Of a DNA stretch of 64,000 nt, positions 16,206-25,013 are shown piece by piece. Origin of the DNA: Bifidobacterium felsineum (lineage in GTDB: Bacteria; Actinomycetota; Actinomycetes; Actinomycetales; Bifidobacteriaceae); assembly GCF_002802915.1 (NCBI RefSeq), contig NZ_PEBJ01000004.1, positions 62,001-126,000 on the forward strand, given 5' to 3'. The notes beneath the pieces were generated by a model that was given only the letters and a program-made list of their open reading frames with translations, did no database searches and was not told the origin of the DNA. A program made the translations under genes and the position numbers. The stretch's first letter is position 1. Every line of letters begins with the position of its first letter.

Positions 16206-17114
16206 TCAGTCGAATACGAAGTCCACATCGACGATATGCAGACGCTTGGTGAGTGCTTTCTCCAGCGAGCGCTTGCATCCCACGAGATTCGCCACGTCAA
16301 TGGTCTCTCCAGTGCCGGCCAAGTACACATCGACCGTGTAGTTCATGCCGGTTTTGAAAATCAGCGTCTGCTCATATTCGGTATTGGCCGGCAAATGCTG
16401 CTGCGCGGTCGCTTCCACGAACGCATTGGTCTCGTCGTCATCATGGATGCCGCCGATTAGCTCGATGAATGCATCCTTCAGCACACTGAACGGCTCTTTG
16501 ATGGTAAGCGCCACCAAGACCACGGTGATGAAGAAATCACCGGTGTAGTGCAGGAAGTCCAGCGGACCGCCAGCAGGCAGCACCATCAGGAATACCGCCA
16601 CCGCACCGATGCCGAATGACATCGCGCCATCAACCAGCGTGCTTTTGCATTCCGCGGTGAGCATGGTGCTGGCGTTGCGAATCGCCCGGTTCTCCCGGCG
16701 GTAGTACATAAACAGGCCGAAGCAGATCAGCACGGTCACGACTTCATAAATCACTACCGGTCCGGTGACGATGCGTTCGCCGTCGCCAAGCACGAAGTAG
16801 TCGTAGGCCACTTGGCAGACGTCAATCAGCGAATACACCAGCAAGGACATGGTAAAGATGGCTTTGCAAATCGCGTAGATCGGCTCCAACGCGAACATGC
16901 CATTGGGGAACCGTTCAGTGGTGCGCACGGTTCGAGTGGAAAGATAGACCGCCACAAGACCCGAAAGCACGGATATGGCGGTGAAGGAGAAATCGAGAAA
17001 CATGGCCTTCAGGCCGGTCATGAAGAACACGGCCATACCGGCGGCGACCTGAATGATGTTGACGACAATGCCAACAATCAGGGCTTTGCGTTCGATGGTT
17101 TTCGTTTGGGGCAT
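16206..17114 (-). CDS. Cation diffusion facilitator family transporter
   Basis: A 302-residue integral membrane protein of the CDF type, which exports divalent metals in exchange for protons. Six hydrophobic segments are visible in residues 8-205 (KALIVGIVVNIIQVAAGMAV; AMFLDFSFTAISVLSGLVAV; LVDGAMSFGIGAVAVFLMVL; others). A cytoplasmic C-terminal domain follows (EYEQTLIFKTGMNYTVDVYL), the usual metal-sensing dimer domain. The Asp residues in FLDFS and LVDGAMS sit where the transport site is expected. The start at 17114 has AAGGA upstream; an earlier ATG at 17141 is less likely. The metal is unknown. Confidence 0.85.
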   Translation of the reverse strand: MPQTKTIERKALIVGIVVNIIQVAAGMAVFFMTGLKAMFLDFSFTAISVLSGLVAVYLSTRTVRTTERFPNGMFALEPIYAICKAIFTMSLLVYSLIDVCQVAYDYFVLGDGERIVTGPVVIYEVVTVLICFGLFMYYRRENRAIRNASTMLTAECKSTLVDGAMSFGIGAVAVFLMVLPAGGPLDFLHYTGDFFITVVLVALTIKEPFSVLKDAFIELIGGIHDDDETNAFVEATAQQHLPANTEYEQTLIFKTGMNYTVDVYLAGTGETIDVANLVGCKRSLEKALTKRLHIVDVDFVFD

Positions 17115-17584
17115 CGGTGGTCCTTCCGTATTGCACGGCATGTCTGCGTTGGCCCGCTACTTCACTGGCCGATCTGAGAGCTTGAGCTCGCTCATGTCAG
17201 TCGGCTCGATTCGCGAGGGCGCACGGCAGTCTGCGTATAGGGCGGTGTCCAAGGATTTTCAAAACTGCATAAGCATTCCAAAAAACACTGGATTTTTGCC
17301 ATTCCATAGTACCGGACACCCCTCGATCGGCATGGGACCAGTTGTGCCGTGAGCGGACGGATCTCCCGCCCTGTTTCCCGGCGCCTCCCCGAGCGTACTT
17401 TTGCACGAAAAGAACGTATACAAGCAATAAAAGGGCCTTTTAGCACCCGTTTCGCGCGAAAAGAACGTATGAGCGTCTCAAACAAGCCTATCTGCGTACT
17501 TTTCGCACGAAAAGTGTGTATGTATGCGCGGCAGGATTGCGGCACGGCGCAATTTCCCGCGTGACGGCTAGACTGTTGCCCATT
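17115..17584. repeat. Gene-free stretch with hairpin-forming repeats (copy C, 17395-17523)
   Basis: No convincing gene lies between the transporter and ffh. 17395-17523 holds several copies of a word like CGAAAAGAACGTAT in both orientations, forming hairpins at about 17395-17424, 17428-17447, 17449-17460 and 17494-17520. It recalls the alternating-word elements, but the word is different and the spacing less regular. It lies between divergent genes, unlike the others. The rest shows no clear feature. Confidence 0.5.
17569..17574 (+). promoter_or_regulatory. Probable -10 element of ffh
   Basis: TAGACT ends ten bases before the ffh ATG. No ribosome site is visible between them, so a leaderless or nearly leaderless transcript is likely. 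Confidence 0.35.
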
Positions 17585-19252
17585 ATGGCAGCTTTTTCTT
17601 CTTTAACTGACAGGCTCTCGAATGCGTTCAAGCATTTGAAGAGCAAGGGCAAACTTTCCGAAGCGGACATCGACGGCACCATCCGCGAAATCCGCCGCGC
17701 ACTGCTCGACGCCGATGTGGCGCTCGAAGTGGTCCGTTCGTTTACTGGCAAGGTGCGTGAGCGTGCGCTCGGCACCGAGGTTTCCGAGGCGCTGAATCCT
17801 GCACAGCAGGTGGTGAAGATCGTCAACGAAGAGCTCACCGATGTGCTCGGCCAGGGCGTGGATCGCCCGTTGAACTTCGCCAAGAACCCGCCGACGATTA
17901 TCATGCTCGCTGGTCTTCAGGGCGCTGGTAAGACCACGCTGGCCGGCAAGCTCGGCTATTGGCTGAAGGATTCCGGCCATACGCCGCTGCTGGTGGCCGC
18001 CGATTTGCAGCGTCCGAATGCCGTGACCCAGCTGCAGGTGGTTGGCGAGCGCGCCGGTGTGCCGGTGTATGCGCCTGAGAAGGGCGTGCAGTCCGATGGC
18101 GGCGAGGCTGTCGCCGCTCCGGGCCAGGTGTCCGGCGACCCGGTGAAGGTGGCACGCGACTCCATCGCCTTCGCCAAGCAGAAGCTGTATGACACGGTGA
18201 TCATCGATACCGCAGGTCGTTTGGGCGTTGACGAAGAGCTGATGAAGCAGGCCCGCGATATTCGCGACGCCGTGCAGCCGAACGAGATCTTGTTCGTCAT
18301 CGACGCGATGATTGGCCAGGACGCCGTCAAGACCGCCAAGGCCTTCGATGAAGGCGTGGACTTCACCGGCGTGGTGCTCTCCAAGCTCGATGGCGACGCC
18401 CGCGGTGGTGCAGCCTTGTCCGTGGCGTCCGTGATCGGCAAGCCGATCCTGTTCGCCTCCACCGGCGAAGGCCTGAAGGACTTTGAGGTCTTCCACCCGG
18501 ATCGTATGGCTTCCCGCATCCTCGACATGGGTGACATCATGACCCTGATCGAGCAGGCGCAGAAGCAGTTCGACGAGGAGGAGGCCCGCAAGGCCGCCGA
18601 GAAGATCTCCGAAGGCTCCTTCGGTCTCGATGACTTCCTCGCTCAGCTGCAGCAGGTGCGCAAGCTCGGTTCGATGAAGTCGCTGCTCGGCATGATTCCG
18701 GGCATGGCTCAGCATCGCAAGGAGCTGGAGCAGTTCGATGAGAAAGAAATCGACCGCACCGAGGCCATCATCCGCTCGATGACCCCGGCCGAGCGCCGCG
18801 ATCCGTCGATCATCAACGGTTCTCGCCGCGCCCGCATCGCCTACGGTTCCGGCGTTACGGTTTCCCAGGTCAATGCTTTGCTGCAGCGCTTCGAGCAGGC
18901 CGCGAAAATGATGAAGCGCATGGCCAACCGCTCCGGCATGGGCGGCGGCATCCCAGGCTTCGGCGGCCCGGCCATGGGCGGCAACAAGAAGAAGGGCAAG
19001 GGCAAGAACAAGAAGAAGGGCGGCAGGTCCGGCAACCCGATGAAGCGCGAGGCCGAGGAGAAGGCATTGCGCGATAAGCTGGCCGGCAAGTCCTCCGGCT
19101 CCGGTTCCACCGGCGGCTCGGCGTTCGCCAAGAAGCCGCAGAATCCGGCCCTGCCCGCAGGCCTTGAGCAGATGATGAACAATGCCGAGGGCGACGGCAT
19201 GGAACTGCCGCCGAATCTTGGTGGCGGCCTCAGCGGTCTGTTCGGTCGCTGA
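17585..19252 (+). CDS. ffh: Signal recognition particle protein Ffh
   Basis: GTPase that binds signal sequences and, with 4.5S RNA and FtsY, delivers ribosomes to the membrane. The 555-residue product has an N domain (residues 1-95) and a G domain with GLQGAGKTT, DTAGR and SKLDGDARGG. The methionine-rich M domain follows (residues about 330-455; GMIPGMAQHRKELEQ, MTPAERRDPSIINGSRRARIA). A Gly/Lys-rich tail of about 100 residues (NKKKGKGKNKKKGG) makes it longer than the ~450-residue norm. A 13-residue insert in the G domain (SDGGEAVAAPGQV) is also present. Followed by a terminator. Confidence 0.96.
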   Translation: MAAFSSLTDRLSNAFKHLKSKGKLSEADIDGTIREIRRALLDADVALEVVRSFTGKVRERALGTEVSEALNPAQQVVKIVNEELTDVLGQGVDRPLNFAKNPPTIIMLAGLQGAGKTTLAGKLGYWLKDSGHTPLLVAADLQRPNAVTQLQVVGERAGVPVYAPEKGVQSDGGEAVAAPGQVSGDPVKVARDSIAFAKQKLYDTVIIDTAGRLGVDEELMKQARDIRDAVQPNEILFVIDAMIGQDAVKTAKAFDEGVDFTGVVLSKLDGDARGGAALSVASVIGKPILFASTGEGLKDFEVFHPDRMASRILDMGDIMTLIEQAQKQFDEEEARKAAEKISEGSFGLDDFLAQLQQVRKLGSMKSLLGMIPGMAQHRKELEQFDEKEIDRTEAIIRSMTPAERRDPSIINGSRRARIAYGSGVTVSQVNALLQRFEQAAKMMKRMANRSGMGGGIPGFGGPAMGGNKKKGKGKNKKKGGRSGNPMKREAEEKALRDKLAGKSSGSGSTGGSAFAKKPQNPALPAGLEQMMNNAEGDGMELPPNLGGGLSGLFGR

Positions 19253-19268
19253 TTCTCAGCTGATTCCC

Positions 19269-19299
19269 GGCTCCCTTCCACGGAGGGGAGCCTATTTTT
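19269..19299 (+). terminator. Terminator after ffh
   Basis: GGCTCCC (19269-19275) pairs with GGGAGCC (19286-19292) and is followed by TATTTTTG, a classical rho-independent signal. Confidence 0.85.
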
Positions 19300-19347
19300 G
19301 TACTTCAGTAATTCGGTACGTCAGTTCAGTACTTAAGGAGTTGATCC

Positions 19348-20412
19348 ATGACTACATGGTTCGCGGTGGTAGTCATCCTCGCATGGCTATGGCTGGGATT
19401 GTCCGCGCTGCCGGCAGGGCTTGAAGCGCACATGCCAATGCCGTATATGATTGCGCTCACGCCATTCCTGTGGATTCCGCTGGTGGCTTTGGCTGGTGTG
19501 GCGGCATGGCAGCACCATTGGGGAGCTGTTTGCCTGTTGCTGGTCACTGCTCTGATGACCAGTTCCCAGCGCATCAGCTATTGGGGTACCGGGCTCAAGG
19601 CCACCGACTCAAAGCGTGAAACATCACGTGAAACAGACTGGGCTAACCATGAAACCTCCCGTGAAACATTGCCGAACCAGTTCACAGTGATGACATTGAA
19701 CTGCCGATACGGGCGTGCGGACGCCAAGAGCATCGTGGCTGCAGTGCGCGAAAGCCGTATCGCTGTGTTGGCGCTGCAGGAAGTTTCCGACGATCTCATC
19801 TCCCGTTTGGATGCCGCGGGCATCGCTGATCTGCTCCCCTACCGTCAATCCGGCGAACCTCAGGACACGGATAATGGCGGCTACAATGTGCTGTTTTCCC
19901 GTTACGAACCGGCTGCGGCAGTACCGAATGTGGTGTCGATTCCTGCTGCCGACGTGCCGGCGATGACGCTGAAACTCGCCGATGATTCCGAGGCGGCTGC
20001 CAAGACCGACGATTCGCAAGCGCGACATTCCAACCGCACGGTCACATTCTGCTCGGCACATCCGAAGTCCCCGATGCGCGGCTGCGCTGATTGGTCCGCC
20101 GGAATCCTGGGACTCGGCGCACTGGCTCAGGCCTCATCCATCGGCGACCGCAATATCGCCGTGGTGCTGGGTGACTTGAACTCCAGCACCGATCATCCAA
20201 GCTTCCGCGCACTGCTCAAGGCCGGTTTCAAAGATGCGAGCCTGACCCAGGCAGCAGGCCCGACCCTGACTTTCCCCCGCTGGATCAAATGGCCGCGCAT
20301 CGAACTGGATCATGTACTGTTCACCGCTGGACTGAAACCCTCCAACGTGAAGGCGTTCGAAATCAAAGACACCGACCATCTCGCCCTCACCGCCACGCTC
20401 ACTGTGCGCTGA
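19348..20412 (+). CDS. Membrane-anchored endonuclease/exonuclease/phosphatase (EEP) family protein
   Basis: A 354-residue protein with two or three N-terminal hydrophobic segments (residues 3-22, 33-52, 57-73), a linker, then an EEP-fold hydrolase domain from about residue 110. Motifs are [11 protein letters not shown] with the first Asn, LALQEVS with the metal-binding Glu, [12 protein letters not shown] with Asp and Asn, and ELDHVLFT plus DTDHLALTA with the terminal Asp-His. Such proteins are phosphodiesterases for nucleic acid, lipid or inositol substrates; here it probably faces outward. The linker repeats SRET. AAGGAG precedes the start. Substrate unknown. Confidence 0.85.
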   Translation: MTTWFAVVVILAWLWLGLSALPAGLEAHMPMPYMIALTPFLWIPLVALAGVAAWQHHWGAVCLLLVTALMTSSQRISYWGTGLKATDSKRETSRETDWANHETSRETLPNQFTVMTLNCRYGRADAKSIVAAVRESRIAVLALQEVSDDLISRLDAAGIADLLPYRQSGEPQDTDNGGYNVLFSRYEPAAAVPNVVSIPAADVPAMTLKLADDSEAAAKTDDSQARHSNRTVTFCSAHPKSPMRGCADWSAGILGLGALAQASSIGDRNIAVVLGDLNSSTDHPSFRALLKAGFKDASLTQAAGPTLTFPRWIKWPRIELDHVLFTAGLKPSNVKAFEIKDTDHLALTATLTVR

Positions 20413-20458
20413 TGCGACGCGACAAATTCAGGCGTGTTTCCCGTCCGGGGCTTGGCGC

Positions 20459-20464
20459 TATAAT
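20459..20464 (+). promoter_or_regulatory. -10 element of the rpsP operon
   Basis: A consensus TATAAT lies 130 bases upstream of rpsP. The -35 is weak (TTTCCC-like about 17 bases upstream). The resulting leader of about 120 bases has no clear regulatory fold. Confidence 0.55.
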
Positions 20465-20593
20465 GGGCCAGTTATTCACGCGCGCGTGGCGCCCTCTACA
20501 CCCCGCACCGTGAGGACACGTGGGTTCCGGCGAGCCGTGCCCCACACAGCACACCGAGAAACCACAAACCTAGCATTTACAAGGAGAGCCATT

Positions 20594-21058
20594 TTGGCAA
20601 CCAAGATTCGTCTGAAGCGAATGGGCAAGAAGTTCTACGCCTTCTACCGCGTGGTGGTCGTTGATTCCCGCAAGAAGCGCGACGGCAAGGTCATCGAGGA
20701 GATCGGTACCTACAACCCGAACACCCAGCCCTCCACCATCGAGATCAAGTCTGAGCGTGCTCAGTACTGGCTCGGCGTCGGCGCTCAGCCGTCTGAGCCG
20801 GTCTTCAAGCTGCTGAACATCACTGGCGACTGGCAGAAGTTCAAGGGCCTCGAAGGTGCTGAAGGCACCCTGAAGACCGTTGAGGCTGGCCCGGACGCCG
20901 CTGCTCGCGTTGAGGCTGTGGAGAACGAAGCTCAGAAGCTGAAGGCTGCAAAGTCTGAAGCTGAAGCCAAGGCTAAGGCCGAGGCTGAAGCCGCTGCCGC
21001 CGCTGAGGAGGCCCCGGCCGAGGACGCCGCTGCTGAAGAAGCTCCGGCTGAAGCCTGA
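20594..21058 (+). CDS. rpsP: 30S ribosomal protein S16 with long acidic-alanine tail
   Basis: Small-subunit ribosomal protein. Residues 1-85 are canonical S16 ([50 protein letters not shown]). The start is a TTG at 20594, six bases after AAGGAGAG, giving the usual MATKIRLKR beginning; no ATG is available. Residues about 95-154 form an Ala/Glu/Lys tail ([20 protein letters not shown]), nearly doubling the ~85-residue norm. It is the first gene of an operon with a KH protein and rimM. Confidence 0.95.
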   Translation: MATKIRLKRMGKKFYAFYRVVVVDSRKKRDGKVIEEIGTYNPNTQPSTIEIKSERAQYWLGVGAQPSEPVFKLLNITGDWQKFKGLEGAEGTLKTVEAGPDAAARVEAVENEAQKLKAAKSEAEAKAKAEAEAAAAAEEAPAEDAAAEEAPAEA

Positions 21059-21075
21059 TTCGAGAAAGGCTCGCA

Positions 21076-21309
21076 ATGCTTGCACAGGCTGTGGAACACC
21101 TCATCAAGAACATCGTTGATTTTCCGGACGATGTTTCCGTCAAGTCCCATGAGAATGCGCGCGGCGAACTGCTTCGCGTGCGCGTGAATCCGGAGGACAT
21201 TGGCCGTGTGATTGGCCGTTCCGGCCGCACCGCCAATGCGATTCGCACGGTGATTCAGGCACTGTCTGACCACAAGGTGCGCGTCGATATCATGGACGTC
21301 CGTCGATAA
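21076..21309 (+). CDS. KH-domain RNA-binding protein (KhpA-like)
   Basis: A 77-residue single type II KH domain with the GxxG loop in VIGRSGRTANAIRTVI. KhpA proteins bind RNA broadly and, with KhpB in firmicutes, affect cell division and sRNA activity. The position between rpsP and rimM is conserved in many Gram-positive bacteria. The gap to rpsP is 17 bases and to rimM 15 bases, so a single operon. Confidence 0.93.
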   Translation: MLAQAVEHLIKNIVDFPDDVSVKSHENARGELLRVRVNPEDIGRVIGRSGRTANAIRTVIQALSDHKVRVDIMDVRR

Positions 21310-21324
21310 GGAATAGTTCACAGC

Positions 21325-21939
21325 ATGGCACAGCAAGACATGCACGACGACCCTCAGCAGCTCGAGTTGCTGAGGGTCGCTCGTATTGGTAAGGCACAAG
21401 GCTTGAAGGGCGAGGTCACCGTTCGCCTGTACACCGACGATCCGGAATGGCGGTTTGAGCCGGGTTCCGTGCTCTACGATCAGAGCGGCGAAACCGAGTA
21501 CGTCGTCGAGAACTCCCGCACGTTCAAGGACCGTTGGATCATCAAGTTCGAAGGTGCCGACGATCGTACCGCCGCCGAAGCGTTGAACGGCATCGAACTC
21601 TATGGCGAGGCCGATGACCCGGATGAGATGCTGGAGGCCGACGAATGGTATCCGAAGGACCTCATCGGTCTTGAGGCCCGTCTGGCTGAAGACAATGGCT
21701 TGGGGCTCCCGGCCGGCCAGGTGGTCGGCAAGGTGGTCGACGTGGTCGACTCCCCCGCCCAGTCATTGTTGAAGATTCGTTTGACTGAGCCGGTGGTGAC
21801 CGGGCAGAACTCAAAGGGCGAGGATGTGGTCGAGAAGACCGCACTGGTCCCCTTCGTGGAGCAGCTGGTTCCTGACATCGACCTGGATGAGCAGTACCTC
21901 ACGCTCGATCCGCCTGGCGGTCTGATTCCTGGACTATGA
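21325..21939 (+). CDS. rimM: Ribosome maturation factor RimM
   Basis: Assists 30S head assembly by binding S19. The 204-residue product has the N-terminal RimM barrel (LLRVARIGKAQGLKGEVTVR, with KDRWIIKFEGADDRTAAEAL) and a C-terminal PRC-barrel domain (EWYPKDLIGLEAR; ALVPFVEQLVPDIDLDEQYL). A ~13-residue insert (TGQNSKGEDVVEK) sits before the last strand. Last gene of the rpsP operon and followed by a strong terminator. Confidence 0.95.
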   Translation: MAQQDMHDDPQQLELLRVARIGKAQGLKGEVTVRLYTDDPEWRFEPGSVLYDQSGETEYVVENSRTFKDRWIIKFEGADDRTAAEALNGIELYGEADDPDEMLEADEWYPKDLIGLEARLAEDNGLGLPAGQVVGKVVDVVDSPAQSLLKIRLTEPVVTGQNSKGEDVVEKTALVPFVEQLVPDIDLDEQYLTLDPPGGLIPGL

Positions 21940-21943
21940 AAAG

Positions 21944-21992
21944 TAAGGCTGGAAGGAAGTGTTTTGATCACTTCCTTCCAGCCTTATTTTTC
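21944..21992 (+). terminator. Terminator of the rpsP operon
   Basis: A perfect 18-bp stem (21944-21961 with 21969-21986), a 7-base loop and a following T-run. Confidence 0.92.
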
Positions 21993-22000
21993 GGCGAAAA

Positions 22001-22029
22001 GGGCACGCCACCGCTGCAATGGTGTGCCC
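22001..22029 (-). terminator. Terminator of the glycosidase/transport operon
   Basis: GGGCAC-CCA pairs with TGG-GTGCCC around a short loop. Read on the minus strand it is followed by TTTTCG. It lies just beyond the stop of the minus-strand gene at 22038. Confidence 0.7.
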
Positions 22030-22037
22030 CGAATTAT

Positions 22038-24164
22038 TTAGGCCGCAGGAAAATCTTCCTCGGCAATCATGCGCATCCAGATATTCAGATGCCAGTCCTG
22101 ATCATTGGCCAGTGGATCGGCCTGATGCATGGCCCTCCCGTCCACATTGGAGGGGAACACGTACGCGCAGGTGGCAGAACCATCCTCTCCATAGTTCGCC
22201 ATATTCGCTTCGAAAATGGCTTTGGCCAGCGCATCGGTTTCCTTGCTGCGATGCGATTGCGGCAGTCGCGCCAGTACCTCCGCAGTCAACGTGGACCAGT
22301 AATGCGGGAATACATCGCCAAATTGACGATTGATTCCGAACCAGTAACCATCCCAATGACGGATAGACACACCATAGAGACGCGAATCCGGTTGGGGGCC
22401 GCTGAACGAGAGCAGCCACTGCAAACGCTCCAATGCTCCATCCAGATATTCCACACGGCCGGTGATGCGGTGAGCCTCCAACAGCAGGCTCACCAACGGA
22501 GCGGTGATGGATTGCTCATAGGAGACCTCATGGTAAGGCAGATTGCTACCAAGCTTGAGGAAGTAATCGGCACTGGCCACCACACGGGAACGCAACCGTC
22601 CGGCATCCTCGCTTCGGCCCATGCCATCCAACACACGAGCCAGCGCGGCACTACTCTCGGCAAATTCAATGCTGAGGAAGTGCTCACCCCCGATTTCGGC
22701 CGCACGGTCGAGAATCTTCAGCGCCATGTCGATATCATGCTCATCGTGGGTCGCGTGGTAATGCTCAGTGTAGAAGCTCACCATCCACGGGCAGTCATAG
22801 AGACGGCCACCGAACTCGGATTTCGGCAATCCCGATCCGCGGCGAATTGCACCGGTTCCATCGATAAGCTCCGCTTCGGCGAAATCCCGCCAATGATCCG
22901 CTGCCTGCTGGGCCAGTTCACGCAAAGACTCATCCAAGAGCCCAAGGTTCAGCGAGCGCTGCAGCAGCACCGGCATCGCGATACGTTCGGAGCCGTCCGA
23001 CCAGTCGTTCCAGCTGGCATCGATGAAATGCAGACCGTTGCGCACATCGGTGGCCACGATAGCTCCAGCAAGCGCACCTTCACGCTCACTGGCCACTTGA
23101 TGCTTCAGAATGTAACGTGCACGGTCATTGACTGTGTCTCTGAGCGACTTGTGGAACAACACTTCCGTATGAGCGCGGGCGTCACCATCCACAAGCGCCA
23201 ACTGATAGGTTCCTGCATGGTCTGCGGTAAGCGTGGCACCGGTTGGCGTTTTCTGCACGATAAGCCCGGCACTGATGGCCTCGACCGTACGATCAGTGGT
23301 CACGGTGACAGGTTGGCCGATGGTGGCGCTCATCGACGAGAATGCAGCCGGAGCGTCAGTATCATTCAGGAACGACTGCTCGTCCGCATACCATCCCAGT
23401 TCCCAAGACAGCACATAGGATTCGCCAGGTTCAAGAACAATGCTGGGCTGCCCGCCAAAAGAATCCGGATTGATGGCTCGGTCGGTGACTTGCAACACAA
23501 TATGCCCACGAATATCCGAATAGGTGACTTGGTTACGCGATTGAATGGAGTAGGCATTAATCGCACCTTCGCGCACCACCAATCCAAGGCAATTGCCCTG
23601 CCCGTTCATCGGCTTGGCCAGCACCCAGCTCCAGTCGCCTCCTGCGAATATATGCGTATTCACGCATTCATGCAGAGATTTTGAGGCCCCCGGATACCGG
23701 TCGTTGAACGGTGTCTGAATGCCAAGACCAGTGATCACTACCGTCTGGTTGGTCACATTTCGCCATTCATAGCGCTCAACCAGTCGTTCGCCGCCAATGC
23801 GAGTCACGTCCAGAGCCAGACCGGTGCCGATAATGGCGAAAATCTGATGCTCTTCACCACCGGAGACCTCATACTGGTGCGGTTTGTTCCATTGTGCGCC
23901 ACCTAATGAAGTGATGGCGTAGCCACTGCCCCAATACTGGTCTGAGGTATGCCATGAGACGCTGTCATCCAAAAGGTAATGGCGTTGAGGGTTATCGTCG
24001 TTGACGAAAGCCACTGGAGCTCCTGTTGCCTGATCGAGCAACACACGTCCGTTGCCCAATTTCAACGCGGTTCCAGCGTATCCAGTCACCAAGGAGGCAG
24101 CTTGGGCCTCCATCTTCGAACGTTCTATCGCAGCTTGCTGCGCTACGGTCAATGTTGCAGACAT
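22038..24164 (-). CDS. Putative six-hairpin-type glycosidase, family not recognised
   Basis: A 708-residue protein without signal peptide, hence cytoplasmic. Residues about 30-330 are beta-rich (LVERYEWRNVTNQTVVITGL; IVLEPGESYVLSWELGWY), and residues about 350-700 look like an alpha/alpha-barrel (NGLHFIDASWNDWSDGSERI, YDCPWMVSFYTEHYHATHDE, SYEQSITAPLVSLLLEAHRI). This is the architecture of GH families built on a six-hairpin barrel. Candidate acid residues are the Asp and Glu in WNDWSDGSER and FYTEHYH. It ends the sugar transport operon, 15 bases after a permease, so it probably hydrolyses the imported oligosaccharide. No known family was recognised with confidence. Confidence 0.65.
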   Translation of the reverse strand: MSATLTVAQQAAIERSKMEAQAASLVTGYAGTALKLGNGRVLLDQATGAPVAFVNDDNPQRHYLLDDSVSWHTSDQYWGSGYAITSLGGAQWNKPHQYEVSGGEEHQIFAIIGTGLALDVTRIGGERLVERYEWRNVTNQTVVITGLGIQTPFNDRYPGASKSLHECVNTHIFAGGDWSWVLAKPMNGQGNCLGLVVREGAINAYSIQSRNQVTYSDIRGHIVLQVTDRAINPDSFGGQPSIVLEPGESYVLSWELGWYADEQSFLNDTDAPAAFSSMSATIGQPVTVTTDRTVEAISAGLIVQKTPTGATLTADHAGTYQLALVDGDARAHTEVLFHKSLRDTVNDRARYILKHQVASEREGALAGAIVATDVRNGLHFIDASWNDWSDGSERIAMPVLLQRSLNLGLLDESLRELAQQAADHWRDFAEAELIDGTGAIRRGSGLPKSEFGGRLYDCPWMVSFYTEHYHATHDEHDIDMALKILDRAAEIGGEHFLSIEFAESSAALARVLDGMGRSEDAGRLRSRVVASADYFLKLGSNLPYHEVSYEQSITAPLVSLLLEAHRITGRVEYLDGALERLQWLLSFSGPQPDSRLYGVSIRHWDGYWFGINRQFGDVFPHYWSTLTAEVLARLPQSHRSKETDALAKAIFEANMANYGEDGSATCAYVFPSNVDGRAMHQADPLANDQDWHLNIWMRMIAEEDFPAA

Positions 24165-24179
24165 AACGAGCTATTCCTT

Positions 24180-25013
24180 TCAGCCCTTGACGGAGCCTGC
24201 GACAAGTCCGGATACGATCCACTTCTGGCAGAAGCAGAAGAAGATGAATACCGGGACCAACGCAATCACCGTAATGGTCATAAACAGCGGCCAATTGGTG
24301 GAGAATTGCTGTACGGCGTTGTATACCTGCAACACCACAGTCTGGTTTTCCGTGGAGCTCAGGAACACGCTCGGCAGAAGGAAGTCATTCCACGTACCCA
24401 TCACCTGGAACACGACCACCGTGGTCAGAATCGGGGTTATGAGCGGCAGCACAATCCGGTAATAGATGCGCCAGGGGCCGGCACCATCGATTTTCGCGGC
24501 TTCAAACAGCTCCTGCGGCAGCGACTTCATGTATCCGACGATGAGGAAGTAGCAGAACACGCTGGAGCCCATGTACAGCACAATCAAGCCGAGCAGTGAA
24601 TCCACAAGGCCGAAATCGGATTCCATGCGGTACAAGGGCAGCATGGTGGCCTGTGCTGGGATGGCGAAAGTGACCATCAGCACACCGCCGACGATGGCAG
24701 TGAATTTCGACTTCTTATAAATCACACCGAAGGCGGCCATGGAGCCGATAAGCACCTGCAGTGCCACAGCGACCACAGTGACGATCAACGTATTGATGAA
24801 TGCACGGACGATGGTGCCGTCCGCAAAAGCTTCTTTATAGTTGTCGAATGTCCATTGTGCAGGGAATCCAAGCGGATTCTTAATCATATCGATTGAGGTT
24901 TTGAACGAGCTGATCAGCACGTAGTACAGCGGCACTGCGCAAATCAAGGCCAGCGCAAGAACCACGATGGTACGAACGATTTTCTTGGCGAGTTCACGCT
25001 GAGACGGTGTCAT
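24180..25013 (-). CDS. Carbohydrate ABC transporter permease (MalG type)
   Basis: A 277-residue inner-membrane permease with six predicted segments and the cytoplasmic EAA loop ELFEAAKIDGAGPWRIYYRI followed by VLPLITPI, which docks the ATPase. It belongs to the CUT1 (oligosaccharide) class. Its ATG overlaps the stop of the MalF-type permease by four bases (ATGA), so the pair is translationally coupled. No ATPase gene is nearby; bifidobacterial CUT1 systems typically share a distant MsmK-like ATPase. Confidence 0.93.
   Translation of the reverse strand: MTPSQRELAKKIVRTIVVLALALICAVPLYYVLISSFKTSIDMIKNPLGFPAQWTFDNYKEAFADGTIVRAFINTLIVTVVAVALQVLIGSMAAFGVIYKKSKFTAIVGGVLMVTFAIPAQATMLPLYRMESDFGLVDSLLGLIVLYMGSSVFCYFLIVGYMKSLPQELFEAAKIDGAGPWRIYYRIVLPLITPILTTVVVFQVMGTWNDFLLPSVFLSSTENQTVVLQVYNAVQQFSTNWPLFMTITVIALVPVFIFFCFCQKWIVSGLVAGSVKG

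Noticed and set aside
16206-17114. Considered whether the cation transporter is truncated
   Set aside because: Its 302 residues, about six membrane segments and C-terminal domain match the normal family length.
19614-19668. Four CRTGAAAC half-sites resembling parS (CACGTGAAACA)
   Set aside because: No complete 16-base parS palindrome is present; the repeats lie in coding sequence for a SRET-repeat linker and the best match has only about 12 of 16 bases.
21936-23684. A 582-codon plus-strand frame across the glycosidase
   Set aside because: It starts inside the rimM stop and terminator and is a GC-driven shadow of the minus-strand gene, which has proper start, ribosome site and operon context.
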